From the NCBI GenBank assembly GCA_903932705.1, contig CAIZHC010000273.1, positions 1 through 6,970 on the forward strand: 6,970 nt of DNA, read 5' to 3'. Positions 1 through 6,533 of this stretch are shown one piece after another; position 1 is the stretch's first letter, and each line of letters begins with the position of its first letter. Origin of the DNA: an uncultured Actinomycetes bacterium (lineage in GTDB: Bacteria; Actinomycetota; Actinomycetes; Nanopelagicales; Nanopelagicaceae). Made by a program: the position numbers and the translations under genes. Under the pieces are notes generated by a model. The model did no database searches, was not told the DNA's origin, and saw only the letters and a list, made by a program, of their open reading frames with translations.

Positions 1-186
1 ATACAGGTTGCAGGCGGATTTACCTTAGATGGCCACTCAGCACCATTTATCACCCACATCGAGGGAGATCCCAGCGGAATTATCGGGCTCTCTCTTCCAA
101 CTCTTCGCAAGATAATCATTAACTTGGGACTTGAATGGTCTTCAGTTGTGCCCGCTGGAGTTTCACAATTAGGAGTGTCGAAATGA
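1..186 (+). CDS. maf: Maf-family nucleotide pyrophosphatase, C-terminal part (5' end outside window)
   Basis: Frame 1 is open from the window edge to a TGA at 184-186 and gives the last 61 residues. The segment [12 protein letters not shown] (visible residues about 22-33), preceded by GGFTLDG, matches the conserved C-terminal half of Maf/YhdE/YceF proteins, in which this loop and helix close the nucleotide pocket. Family members are cytoplasmic NTP pyrophosphatases that release a nucleoside monophosphate and PPi from dTTP, UTP or modified nucleotides. Which subfamily this is cannot be told without the N-terminal catalytic part. The stop overlaps the ATG of the next gene in an ATGA, and that gene's ribosome-binding site lies inside maf, so the two are almost certainly cotranscribed and translationally coupled. 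In mycobacteria maf also lies close to the acyl-CoA carboxylase genes accD5, accE5 and accA3, so those beta and epsilon subunits may lie just left of the window (inference). Confidence 0.88.
   Translation: MQVAGGFTLDGHSAPFITHIEGDPSGIIGLSLPTLRKIIINLGLEWSSVVPAGVSQLGVSK
171..175 (+). promoter_or_regulatory. Ribosome-binding site deciding the start of the carboxylase alpha chain
   Basis: AGGAG lies seven bases before the ATG at 183. It sits within the last codons of maf and selects the ATG at 183 over the in-frame ATG at 135. The upstream start would add 16 residues unlike anything in the biotin carboxylase family. Confidence 0.75.
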
Positions 187-1907
187 CGAAGATTTCATCC
201 GTACTCATCGCTAACCGCGGAGAGATCGCAGTTCGCGTCGCCCGTGCTTGTCGTGATCATGGCGTTAAATCAATCGCCATTTACTCGGATGAAGATCGCA
301 ATTCTCTCCACGTGGCTACCGCTGATGAAGCCTTTGCACTCCATGGCCTATCAGCTGCTGAGACATACCTCGATCAAAGCAAAATTCTTGCAATCGCCAA
401 AGAATCTGGCGCAGATGCGATTCACCCTGGTTATGGATTCCTCTCCGAGAACGCGCAATTTGCCGAACGCGTTATTGAAGCTGGTCTTATCTGGATTGGG
501 CCTCCACCAGCTGCGATTCGTGAGCTTGGCGACAAGGTGTCAGCACGAAAGATAGCTGCGAAGGTAGGCGCACCACTCGTTGCAGGTACTGCTGACCCAG
601 TGGACTCTCCCGATGAAGTTATTGCCTTTGCAAAGGAACATGGTCTACCAGTTGCCATTAAGGCTGCACACGGTGGAGGCGGACGAGGACTCAAAGTCGC
701 ATTTACCATGGAGGAAATTCCCGAACTCTTCGCCTCAGCAGTTCGCGAAGCGATCACTGGCTTTGGTCGCGGTGAGTGTTTCGTTGAACGCTATCTTGAT
801 AAGCCCCGCCACGTTGAAACCCAATGCCTGGTCGATATGCATGGCAACGCAGTTGTTGTTAGTACTCGCGACTGCTCACTTCAACGTCGGCATCAGAAGC
901 TTGTCGAAGAAGCGCCAGCGCCATTTCTTACTGAAGCTCAGATTGAACAGCTTTACACCTCCTCAAAAGCAATTATGCGCGAGGTTGGATATGTTGGAGC
1001 TGGTACCTGTGAATTCTTGGTTGGCAAAGATGGCACCATCTCATTCCTCGAAGTAAATACTCGTCTGCAAGTGGAACACCCAGTCAGTGAAGAGGTAACC
1101 GGTCTTGATTTGGTGCGTGAACAGCTTCGTATCGCATCGGGTGAAGCAATCTCCCCTATTGATCCAATCATCCGCGGTCACAGTTTGGAATTTCGAATCA
1201 ATGGTGAAGATCCTGGAAATGGCTTTCTCCCATCACTGGGAACCATTACTCAATGGGAAGTTCCATCAGGACCGGGAGTACGCATTGATGCTGGCTTCGA
1301 CCACGGACACACCATCGGTTCGCACTTCGATTCCCTCCTTGCAAAATTAATCGTCACTGGTGCAACTCGCAAGGAAGCGATTGAGCGCGCACGCCGGGCC
1401 CTTCGGGAATTTGAAATTGGTGGATTAGCGACAGCACTTCCATTCCATCGCGCAATCGTCGATGATCCGAATTTCACTGAAGAATTCAAGGTTTACACCA
1501 GCTACATTGAAAATGAATTTAACAATCAGATTCCAGCATTTGATTTCAAGGCAGGAGTTGCGGCGTCAAAGGTCGCATCACAAAAAGTCGTTGCCGAAGT
1601 TAATGGCCATCGCTTTGAAGTTGTTCTCCACTCCCAGGCCCCTGCTGAAAAACGCCACCGTATCAAGAGCAATAGCGTGGCAAAAACATCTGGAAATTCA
1701 GTCATTAGCCCTATGCAAGGCACGGTTGTAAAGATTGTGAAAGCAAATGGCGATCGGGTAGAAGTTGGCGATCTCATCGTTGTTCTAGAAGCCATGAAGA
1801 TGGAGCAACCACTTTTGGCTCAAAAAGCCGGAGTTATTGCTCAACTTGGTGTTGGTGCAGGGCAAACTGTTTCAAGCGGTCAGCTGCTCTGCGTAATTGA
1901 AGATTAA
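183..1907 (+). CDS. accA3-like: Acetyl-/propionyl-CoA carboxylase alpha chain (biotin carboxylase plus biotin carrier domain)
   Basis: This 574-residue cytoplasmic enzyme carboxylates its own biotin with ATP and bicarbonate. A separate carboxyltransferase beta subunit then moves the carboxyl group to acetyl-CoA or propionyl-CoA for fatty-acid synthesis or propionate use. The N-terminal biotin carboxylase domain starts at [11 protein letters not shown] (8-18), with [10 protein letters not shown] at 81-90. The ATP-grasp part has Lys118 in LGDKVSA, the glycine-rich loop GGGGRG (164-169), RRHQK (235-239), Glu277, and [10 protein letters not shown] (290-299), whose Glu290, Asn292 and Arg294 correspond to the catalytic E. 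coli AccC residues. A linker with EVNGHRFEV (472-480) is typical of actinobacterial AccA proteins. The biotinyl domain (about 507-573) carries EAMKM with Lys539, 35 residues from the end. Length and domain order are normal for AccA3/PccA. Substrate choice rests with the beta subunit, which is not in view. The gene is coupled to maf and ends convergently on the next gene. Confidence 0.95.
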   Translation: MTKISSVLIANRGEIAVRVARACRDHGVKSIAIYSDEDRNSLHVATADEAFALHGLSAAETYLDQSKILAIAKESGADAIHPGYGFLSENAQFAERVIEAGLIWIGPPPAAIRELGDKVSARKIAAKVGAPLVAGTADPVDSPDEVIAFAKEHGLPVAIKAAHGGGGRGLKVAFTMEEIPELFASAVREAITGFGRGECFVERYLDKPRHVETQCLVDMHGNAVVVSTRDCSLQRRHQKLVEEAPAPFLTEAQIEQLYTSSKAIMREVGYVGAGTCEFLVGKDGTISFLEVNTRLQVEHPVSEEVTGLDLVREQLRIASGEAISPIDPIIRGHSLEFRINGEDPGNGFLPSLGTITQWEVPSGPGVRIDAGFDHGHTIGSHFDSLLAKLIVTGATRKEAIERARRALREFEIGGLATALPFHRAIVDDPNFTEEFKVYTSYIENEFNNQIPAFDFKAGVAASKVASQKVVAEVNGHRFEVVLHSQAPAEKRHRIKSNSVAKTSGNSVISPMQGTVVKIVKANGDRVEVGDLIVVLEAMKMEQPLLAQKAGVIAQLGVGAGQTVSSGQLLCVIED

Positions 1908-1921
1908 GGAAGCTTAATCTT
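1900..1921. repeat. 9-bp inverted repeat spanning the two convergent stop codons
   Basis: AAGATTAAG (1900-1908) and CTTAATCTT (1913-1921) are perfect complements separated by the four bases GAAG. The TAA of the carboxylase gene (1905-1907) and the reverse-strand TAA of the BMP gene (1904-1906) both lie in the left arm. Both mRNAs could form the same AT-rich hairpin at their coding ends. There is no GC-rich stem and no run of T on either side, so it is not a standard intrinsic terminator. It may be a weak end signal, an mRNA 3'-end protecting hairpin, or chance. Confidence 0.4.
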
Positions 1922-2902
1922 TCCACTCTTCAGGGTGGCAACTGCTGCGGCTACTTTCACTGAGTAACGCGCACCAAGTGTTGTTAGCGCCATGGATTCT
2001 CCGCCGTCTTTGACTGTATACATATGCCCAAAGATGCCTTCAGTCCCATTGAGCACATCTACGATGCTCTCTCCCTGAATTGCAGAGTTCATTACATCGC
2101 GGACCGCAACATCAATGTGCTTGGAAACAGCTCCTATAAGCACTTTCTGTCCCGCTTTATCTAATAAGAAATATTGATCAGGGTTTACGCCGATGAGGTA
2201 AACCGGGTGCTTGGCAGTCGAAAGCTTTGCGACTGTGTCCTGTACCTCTGGTCCTGTAGACCATTCAGAAAAGACGATATCCGCCCCCGCAGTGATTGCG
2301 CTCTTAGTGGCATTTGTCGGGTCCAGATCAACTAGCTGACTAATTACTACGGCCTTCGGCTGGACTGATTTAAGTCCAAGTTGGAAGGCAGCTACATAAG
2401 GAGCGAAGAGCGTAGGAGCGATAAATCCCACCTTCTTACTCTTTGTTGCTGCACCCGCAAGAACACCAGCGAGATATGCACCATCAGAGTTTGAAAAAAC
2501 CATATCGCTCAGATTGAGGTTACCAACGCTCGCATCGTTTATGAGTGCGAATTGAGTATTTGGATTGGCGATAGCAACAACGCCTAGCGCTTTTGCATAA
2601 CCTGGTCCGATCGCCACAATCAGGTTGTATTTGGCATCCACTAAGAATTGCAACCGTGATTCACGATCGCTCTCGGTTCCATTTGTGACCATCTCACGAA
2701 CGGATAAAGCTGTTAATCCATACTTCTTCTTAATCGCATCTACACCTTTAGCTGCTGAATCATTTATCCCATGATCTCCACGACCGCCGATGTCATAGGC
2801 AATCGCAATCTTGATAGAAATCGCCGCATGGGCAGGTATCGCTTGGGCAGAAAAAATGAGAGATGTCGATGCGAGGAGCGCAGCGAATTTACCCCCGCGC
2901 AA
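1904..2902 (-). CDS. BMP/PnrA-family substrate-binding protein, exported but not lipidated
   Basis: The product has 332 residues. An n-region with Arg2 and Lys5, a hydrophobic stretch (about 7-22) and AHA|A near residue 26-27 make a signal peptidase I type leader; there is no lipobox and no cysteine anywhere. The mature part fits the basic membrane protein/PnrA fold (type 1 periplasmic-binding-protein family): [17 protein letters not shown] (37-53), GPGYA (99-103), DGAYLAG (140-146) and KKVGF (156-160). Relatives bind purine nucleosides or similar ligands for an ABC importer, but the aromatic residue usual in the first motif is Ile46 here, so the ligand is open. The start is TTG at 2902-2900, directly after an in-frame TAG, and no other good start exists. 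It overlaps the end of trpS by 14 bases, without a strong ribosome-binding site, which suggests translational coupling. No permease or ATPase of its family lies nearby. The family is clear; the substrate is unknown. Confidence 0.85.
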   Translation of the reverse strand: MRGGKFAALLASTSLIFSAQAIPAHAAISIKIAIAYDIGGRGDHGINDSAAKGVDAIKKKYGLTALSVREMVTNGTESDRESRLQFLVDAKYNLIVAIGPGYAKALGVVAIANPNTQFALINDASVGNLNLSDMVFSNSDGAYLAGVLAGAATKSKKVGFIAPTLFAPYVAAFQLGLKSVQPKAVVISQLVDLDPTNATKSAITAGADIVFSEWSTGPEVQDTVAKLSTAKHPVYLIGVNPDQYFLLDKAGQKVLIGAVSKHIDVAVRDVMNSAIQGESIVDVLNGTEGIFGHMYTVKDGGESMALTTLGARYSVKVAAAVATLKSGKIKLP

Positions 2903-3893
2903 CTAAACCAATCCGTTCATAAACATCAGCAAGAGTTTTGGCAGCCACTTCTTCGGCCTTCTCGGCACCGACTTTCAAGATGCTGGCGAGGTGCGCTTTA
3001 TCATCAAGAAGTTCTAGAGTCTTGGTTCGAACTGGGCGCAGATACTCGACTACAACTTCAGCTACAGCACCTTTAAAATCTCCATAACCCTTGCCTTCAA
3101 AGTCCGTTTCAATGCTTGCAACAGTTCTGCCGCTTAGGGTTGAGAAAATTGTGAGCAGATTCGAGATTCCAGGTTTCTCTACAGAATCAAATTTAACTTC
3201 ACGACCGGTATCAGTAACAGCGCTCTTTATCTTCTTGGTATTGGCCTCAGGAGTATCGAGAATCTCAATGAGGCCATTGAGTGAATCCGCAGATTTACTC
3301 ATCTTCGAAGTTGGCTCTTGAAGATCGTAGATCTTTGCGCCCTCCTTCATGATGTAACCCTCAGGAATTCGGAAGGTATTTCCATAGGTGCTATTAAATC
3401 GAGTGGCGAGGTCGCGTGTTAGTTCGATGTGCTGGCGCTGATCTTCGCCAACGGGAACTTGATCGGCCTGGTAGAGCAAGATATCTGCAGCCATCAACAT
3501 GGGATAGGTAAAGACTCCGACGCCAATACGATCATTGCCAACCTTCGAAGTTTTATCTTTAAATTGCGTCATTCGGCTTGCCTCACCAAAGCCGGTAAGA
3601 CATTCCATAATCCAGCCCAATTGATTGTGCTGAGGAACATGCGATTGCACGAAGAGGGTGCAGTGCTCTGGGTCAACTCCAAGTGCCAAGAGTTGGGCAA
3701 TGGAGGTGAGGGTGTTCTGGCGGAGCTCCTTGGGATCAGGAGATGAGGTGAGCGCATGTAAATCTACGACGCAGTAGAAAGCATCGTGGCTCTCTTGCAG
3801 GTCTACCCACTGCTTAACAGCACCCAAGTAATTTCCAAGGTGAAAGGAGCCATTTGTAGGCTGGATTCCAGATAAGACTCTTGGCTGTGACAT
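2889..3893 (-). CDS. trpS: Tryptophanyl-tRNA synthetase
   Basis: This 334-residue class I aminoacyl-tRNA synthetase charges tRNA-Trp with tryptophan using ATP, in the cytoplasm. The start ATG (3893-3891) opens directly into the conserved N-terminus [10 protein letters not shown] (6-15), followed by the HIGH-type signature HLGN (18-21). Further conserved blocks are [12 protein letters not shown] (130-141), [18 protein letters not shown] (146-163) and the KMSKS loop at 197-201. The length is that of ordinary bacterial TrpS, and no key residue is missing. It starts 16 bases after the stop of the CNNM gene, with only a weak GGTAG (3907-3903) as ribosome-binding site. It runs 14 bases into the BMP gene, so the three form one transcription unit. 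I see no T-box or trp leader: there is no room for one before this gene. Confidence 0.97.
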   Translation of the reverse strand: MSQPRVLSGIQPTNGSFHLGNYLGAVKQWVDLQESHDAFYCVVDLHALTSSPDPKELRQNTLTSIAQLLALGVDPEHCTLFVQSHVPQHNQLGWIMECLTGFGEASRMTQFKDKTSKVGNDRIGVGVFTYPMLMAADILLYQADQVPVGEDQRQHIELTRDLATRFNSTYGNTFRIPEGYIMKEGAKIYDLQEPTSKMSKSADSLNGLIEILDTPEANTKKIKSAVTDTGREVKFDSVEKPGISNLLTIFSTLSGRTVASIETDFEGKGYGDFKGAVAEVVVEYLRPVRTKTLELLDDKAHLASILKVGAEKAEEVAAKTLADVYERIGLVARG

Positions 3894-3909
3894 GCGGCAA
3901 TACTACCGA

Positions 3910-5232
3910 TTACGCGTTGGTCCTAGAGATCAATAGCTGGCCCGCTCGCTTACCCTCCAGGGTCAAGACGGTAATACGTAGACCAGGTAGAGCAATCACA
4001 TCATGAGCCTCTGGCAATCTCCCGAGAGAATGCATAATGAATCCCCCGGCAGTCTCATATGGACCTTGCGGCAATTCAATTCCGGTCTGCTCTTTTAAAT
4101 CTTCCAGCGAGATAAGGGCATCAACTTCATAGTCGCCCGTGCGAGGTTGTGCAGTAACTTCGCTCTCAGGTTCGTCGTACTCATCTTCGATATCACCAAT
4201 AAAACACTCCACGATATCTTCAAGGGTGACGATGCCATCAGTTCCGCCGTACTCATCCAAAACAATGGCTAGATGAGCTCGCTTAACGCGCATCTCGGTA
4301 AGGGCAGGGAGAACTCCCTTAGTACCGGGCAAGAAAATGACAGGTCTCATGATGTCGAGCAAGGTCTTACCTAAATCCTCTTCCCGCAAATTTAAGAGGT
4401 CGCGCACGTGCAAGAAGCCGATAACTTCATCACTTGAACCACGAGTCACCGGGTACCTGGAGTGAGCGGTGCGAACTGCAATAGCCTTAGCTTCTGCCAA
4501 GGTAATACCAACATCTAGAAAATCAACTTCGGTTCGCGGAACCATGATCTCGTGAAGTACTAAATCGCCAGCGTTAAATACATCTTCCACAATGTCACGC
4601 TCTTCATCAGAGAGAGCGGCATGACCGGTGACAAGATCGACAAGTTCGGCCTCAGATATTTCAGAGCGCACTTCCTGAGCTTTAAGCCCAAAGAGTTTGA
4701 CGATTGCATCAGTTGATTTTGAGAGAATCCAAATTACTGGACGAAATACATTTGCAATGCGGTCGATGCTGGGCGCAGCGGCAAGTGCAATCTGTTCCGT
4801 GCGATAGAGCGCCAAACGTTTTGGAACCAACTCGCCAATCACAAGTGAGACATAAGCGATCATGATTGTCACAAAGACAACAGAGATGGCGGTGCTCAAA
4901 CCATGGGAGAGTCCCCACCGTTCCAAAATTGGGATGACAAAGGTTTGACCGATTCGTTCTGCGCCGAGAGCTGCGGATAAGAATCCGCAGAATGTAACTC
5001 CGACCTGAGCCGCCGCCAGGAATCGATTGGGATTCTTGGTGAGCTTGGCCAACCTCGCAGTTCGCTTCGGCTTAGCCCCTGCTGCCTCCATCTGGCGGAG
5101 TTGGGACTCACGCAGGGAGATCAAGGCAATCTCAGCCGCCACGAAGATACCGGCGACCACTATGAAGAGCAGTACCAGGAGTACATCTAAGGTGAATTGC
5201 CCGAGGCTGCCGATCGGGGGGTTGGGCTCCAT
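3910..5232 (-). CDS. CNNM/CorC-type membrane protein with CBS pair (hemolysin C family)
   Basis: The 440-residue protein has the full architecture of the family. It begins with a CNNM (DUF21) membrane domain: hydrophobic segments are near 13-38, 71-92 and 113-135, with a further one about 145-170, and the family motif GELVPKRLAL is at 133-142. A cytoplasmic CBS pair follows (about 215-345), with VPRTEVDFLD (231-240), GFLHVRDLL (272-280) and DEYGGTDGIVTLEDI (326-340). A CorC/HlyC transporter-associated domain ends the protein (about 365-437). Bacterial relatives such as CorC and MpfA are implicated in magnesium export or resistance and cobalt efflux. Older 'hemolysin' names rest on weak evidence, and haemolytic activity should not be assumed. 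The acidic linker IGDIEDEYDEPE (345-356) is usual. The ATG at 5232 is the natural start, just before the first membrane segment. It has no good ribosome-binding site and may be leaderless. It is the first gene of an operon with trpS and the BMP gene. Confidence 0.92.
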   Translation of the reverse strand: MEPNPPIGSLGQFTLDVLLVLLFIVVAGIFVAAEIALISLRESQLRQMEAAGAKPKRTARLAKLTKNPNRFLAAAQVGVTFCGFLSAALGAERIGQTFVIPILERWGLSHGLSTAISVVFVTIMIAYVSLVIGELVPKRLALYRTEQIALAAAPSIDRIANVFRPVIWILSKSTDAIVKLFGLKAQEVRSEISEAELVDLVTGHAALSDEERDIVEDVFNAGDLVLHEIMVPRTEVDFLDVGITLAEAKAIAVRTAHSRYPVTRGSSDEVIGFLHVRDLLNLREEDLGKTLLDIMRPVIFLPGTKGVLPALTEMRVKRAHLAIVLDEYGGTDGIVTLEDIVECFIGDIEDEYDEPESEVTAQPRTGDYEVDALISLEDLKEQTGIELPQGPYETAGGFIMHSLGRLPEAHDVIALPGLRITVLTLEGKRAGQLLISRTNA

Positions 5233-5239
5233 AGACCTA

Positions 5240-5245
5240 AGGGTA
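5240..5245 (-). promoter_or_regulatory. Candidate -10 element for the CNNM-trpS-BMP operon (leaderless start)
   Basis: On the minus strand TACCCT fits the actinobacterial -10 pattern TANNNT. It ends seven bases before the ATG at 5232, which would place transcription initiation at or one base from the A of the start codon. No convincing -35 hexamer stands at the usual distance, and no strong ribosome-binding site precedes the ATG. Leaderless transcripts are common in actinobacteria, so the arrangement is plausible but not proven. Confidence 0.35.
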
Positions 5246-5256
5246 TCGTGGCAGAG

Positions 5257-5275
5257 AAAAGGTGCTCTAAAAGGT
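5257..5275. repeat. Short direct repeat AAAAGGT, 12 bp apart
   Basis: AAAAGGT occurs at 5257-5263 and again at 5269-5275, just upstream of and touching the candidate -35 box of the ABC ATPase gene. The spacing is near one helical turn, so it could be a tandem activator site. At seven bases each, chance is also possible. Confidence 0.2.
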
Positions 5276-5303
5276 TGGTTCTAGGGGCGAGAGTGGCTAA
5301 TCT
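5275..5303 (+). promoter_or_regulatory. Candidate promoter of the ABC ATPase gene
   Basis: TTGGTT (5275-5280) and TAATCT (5298-5303) are separated by 17 bases, a good sigma-70/SigA-type arrangement with a TANNNT -10 box. Transcription would start near 5310 and leave an untranslated leader of about 86 bases holding the two inverted repeats described separately. The position in the divergent gap, upstream of the only + strand gene here, supports it. Confidence 0.45.
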
Positions 5304-5341
5304 TTACCCACCAGAAGGCTTCCGCCTCCTGGTGCTTTACC
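5302..5341. promoter_or_regulatory. Imperfect inverted repeat flanked by CTTTACC direct repeats at the ABC gene start site
   Basis: CACCAGAAGGC (5309-5319) and GCCTCCTGGTG (5324-5334) form an 11-bp dyad with one mismatch (5315 against 5328) around the four-base centre TTCC. The heptamer CTTTACC occurs on both sides, at 5302-5308 and 5335-5341. The dyad begins at the predicted transcription start. It can therefore be read either as a repressor operator or as a stable hairpin at the 5' end of the mRNA. There is no proper T run after it, so a terminator is less likely. I do not recognise the regulator. Confidence 0.4.
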
Positions 5342-5358
5342 TTCATCCAACGGATCGT

Positions 5359-5376
5359 CGGGCACGTACCTGCCCG
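5359..5376. promoter_or_regulatory. Near-perfect 18-bp palindrome centred on GTAC in the ABC gene leader
   Basis: CGGGCA (5359-5364) and TGCCCG (5371-5376) flank a centre with palindromic GTAC; only the pair 5365/5370 fails to match. It lies four bases before the AGGAG ribosome-binding site. As RNA it would be a six-pair GC-rich hairpin with a six-base loop that could affect ribosome access. As DNA it has the size of a dimeric repressor site. Confidence 0.35.
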
Positions 5377-5380
5377 GAGA

Positions 5381-5385
5381 AGGAG
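5381..5385 (+). promoter_or_regulatory. Ribosome-binding site of the ABC ATPase gene
   Basis: AGGAG within AAGGAGTG lies ten bases before the ATG at 5396, a slightly long but workable spacing. It is the best ribosome-binding site in the window and agrees with a well-expressed gene. Confidence 0.65.
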
Positions 5386-5395
5386 TGAATAACTC

Positions 5396-6481
5396 ATGGC
5401 ATCAGTCGTATTTGAAAACGCTTCACGTATTTACCCTGGCACAACTAAGCCAGCTGTAGACAAACTCAACCTCACAGTCAACGACGGAGAATTTCTTGTT
5501 CTCGTTGGCCCTTCTGGTTGCGGTAAGTCAACATCCCTTCGCATGCTCGCTGGTCTTGAAGAGGTCGACAATGGTGCGATCCGTATCGGCGATCGCGATG
5601 TAACAGATGTTGCTCCAAAAGATCGCGATATCGCGATGGTTTTCCAGTCTTACGCTCTCTACCCTCATATGTCAGTAGCAGAGAACATGGGCTTCGCACT
5701 CAAGATTGCTGGCGTCGCTAAGGAAGAGCGTGACAAGCGCGTTCTTGAAGCAGCAAAGCTTCTTGATCTCGAGCCTTACCTAGATCGCAAGCCAAAGGCA
5801 CTTTCTGGTGGACAACGCCAGCGTGTTGCAATGGGTCGCGCAATTGTTCGTGAACCACAAGTGTTCTTGATGGATGAGCCTCTCTCAAACTTGGATGCAA
5901 AGTTGCGCGTAGCAACTCGTACCCAAATCGCAGCGCTACAACGCCGCTTGGGAATCACCACCGTTTATGTAACACACGATCAAGTTGAAGCTATGACAAT
6001 GGGTGATCGCGTTGCGGTTCTCAAAGATGGCTTGCTACAACAAGTTGATACTCCTCGTAACCTTTATGACACACCTGTTAACGCATTCGTAGCAGGATTC
6101 ATTGGATCACCAGCTATGAACCTCTTGACCGCACCAGTAAGTGGCGGCAAGGCAAGCTTGGGTGATTTCAAGATCGACGTACCTGGCCACCTCAATGGAA
6201 CAGTTACCGTCGGTGTTCGTCCAGAGGGCTTCACACCTTCATCAAAGGGCTTCCACGTTCTTGTTGAAGTTGTTGAAGAACTCGGTTCAGATGCCTTCGT
6301 TTATGGCCGTCCAGTTGATCCAGATGTGAAGTTTGCAAATGCAACAGATGAAGGCGCACAGGTTATTGTCCGTTGGGATCCAAAGAACCCACCAAAGCCA
6401 GGCGACACAATCACTGTTGAAGCAATTCCACATGCAATCCACCTCTTCGATTCAGCAACAGGTGAGCGCATTAACAAGTAA
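5396..6481 (+). CDS. msiK/ugpC-like: ATP-binding subunit of carbohydrate ABC importers (MsmK/UgpC/MalK family)
   Basis: The 361-residue cytoplasmic ATPase powers CUT1-type sugar or glycerol-phosphate importers by docking to permease pairs at the membrane. The nucleotide-binding domain (1-235) has Walker A GPSGCGKST (38-46), the Q-loop Gln84 in MVFQSYALYPHMSV, signature LSGGQ (136-140), Walker B VFLMDE with Asp160 and Glu161, D-loop SNLD (164-167) and the switch His194. The C-terminal regulatory MalK/TOBE part (about 236-361) starts with FIGSPAMNLL and contains VGVRPEGF (272-279), the features that separate this family from other importers. The length is usual and every catalytic residue is present. 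No permease or binding protein of its family flanks it, and it has its own promoter, leader and terminator. That resembles the shared ATPase MsiK of Streptomyces, which serves several sugar transporters (inference). Which sugars it serves cannot be read from this sequence. Confidence 0.95.
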   Translation: MASVVFENASRIYPGTTKPAVDKLNLTVNDGEFLVLVGPSGCGKSTSLRMLAGLEEVDNGAIRIGDRDVTDVAPKDRDIAMVFQSYALYPHMSVAENMGFALKIAGVAKEERDKRVLEAAKLLDLEPYLDRKPKALSGGQRQRVAMGRAIVREPQVFLMDEPLSNLDAKLRVATRTQIAALQRRLGITTVYVTHDQVEAMTMGDRVAVLKDGLLQQVDTPRNLYDTPVNAFVAGFIGSPAMNLLTAPVSGGKASLGDFKIDVPGHLNGTVTVGVRPEGFTPSSKGFHVLVEVVEELGSDAFVYGRPVDPDVKFANATDEGAQVIVRWDPKNPPKPGDTITVEAIPHAIHLFDSATGERINK

Positions 6482-6492
6482 TACTAGAAATA

Positions 6493-6528
6493 GTAAAAGC
6501 CCCGGTGATTATGCACCGGGGCTTTTAC
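6493..6528. terminator. Bidirectional rho-independent terminator between convergent genes
   Basis: A perfect 15-bp inverted repeat (6493-6507 with 6514-6528) has a six-base loop ATTATG and a core of GCCCCGGTG pairing with CACCGGGGC. Four A on the left arm and four T on the right arm give a T tract on each strand. It lies 11 bases after the stop of the ABC ATPase gene and five bases after the stop of the minus-strand gene at 6534, so it should end both transcripts. Confidence 0.93.
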
Positions 6529-6533
6529 ATATC

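Noticed and set aside
135..182. In-frame upstream ATG that would lengthen the carboxylase alpha chain by 16 residues
   Set aside because: The extra residues do not look like the family N-terminus, while the ATG at 183 has AGGAG at good spacing and the usual ATGA overlap with maf.
431..757. Minus-strand reading frame of 108 codons inside the carboxylase gene
   Set aside because: It lies opposite highly conserved ATP-grasp coding sequence and its product resembles no family I know; it is a shadow of the real frame.
3894..3909. Possible T-box or tryptophan leader before trpS
   Set aside because: The gap to the upstream gene is only 16 bases, too short for any such element.
3910..5232. Annotation as a hemolysin or toxin
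   Set aside because: The domain order CNNM-CBS-CorC is that of an ion-transport or homeostasis protein; the hemolysin label is a historical family name.
5309..5334. Dyad read as an intrinsic terminator
   Set aside because: The right side continues CTTTACCTTC, without a real T run, and the left side has none on the other strand. The position at a predicted start site between divergent genes also argues against it.
5197..5388. Plus-strand reading frame of 63 codons across the divergent gap
   Set aside because: It starts inside the CNNM gene and runs through the promoter and both dyads. It has no ribosome-binding site or recognisable protein features.
5622..5637. Perfect 16-bp palindrome ATCGCGATATCGCGAT inside the ABC ATPase gene, with GCGATCGC nearby
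   Set aside because: It encodes the strongly conserved KDRDIAM segment of the family, so codon content explains it. It is a possible DNA-binding site only if found repeated elsewhere.
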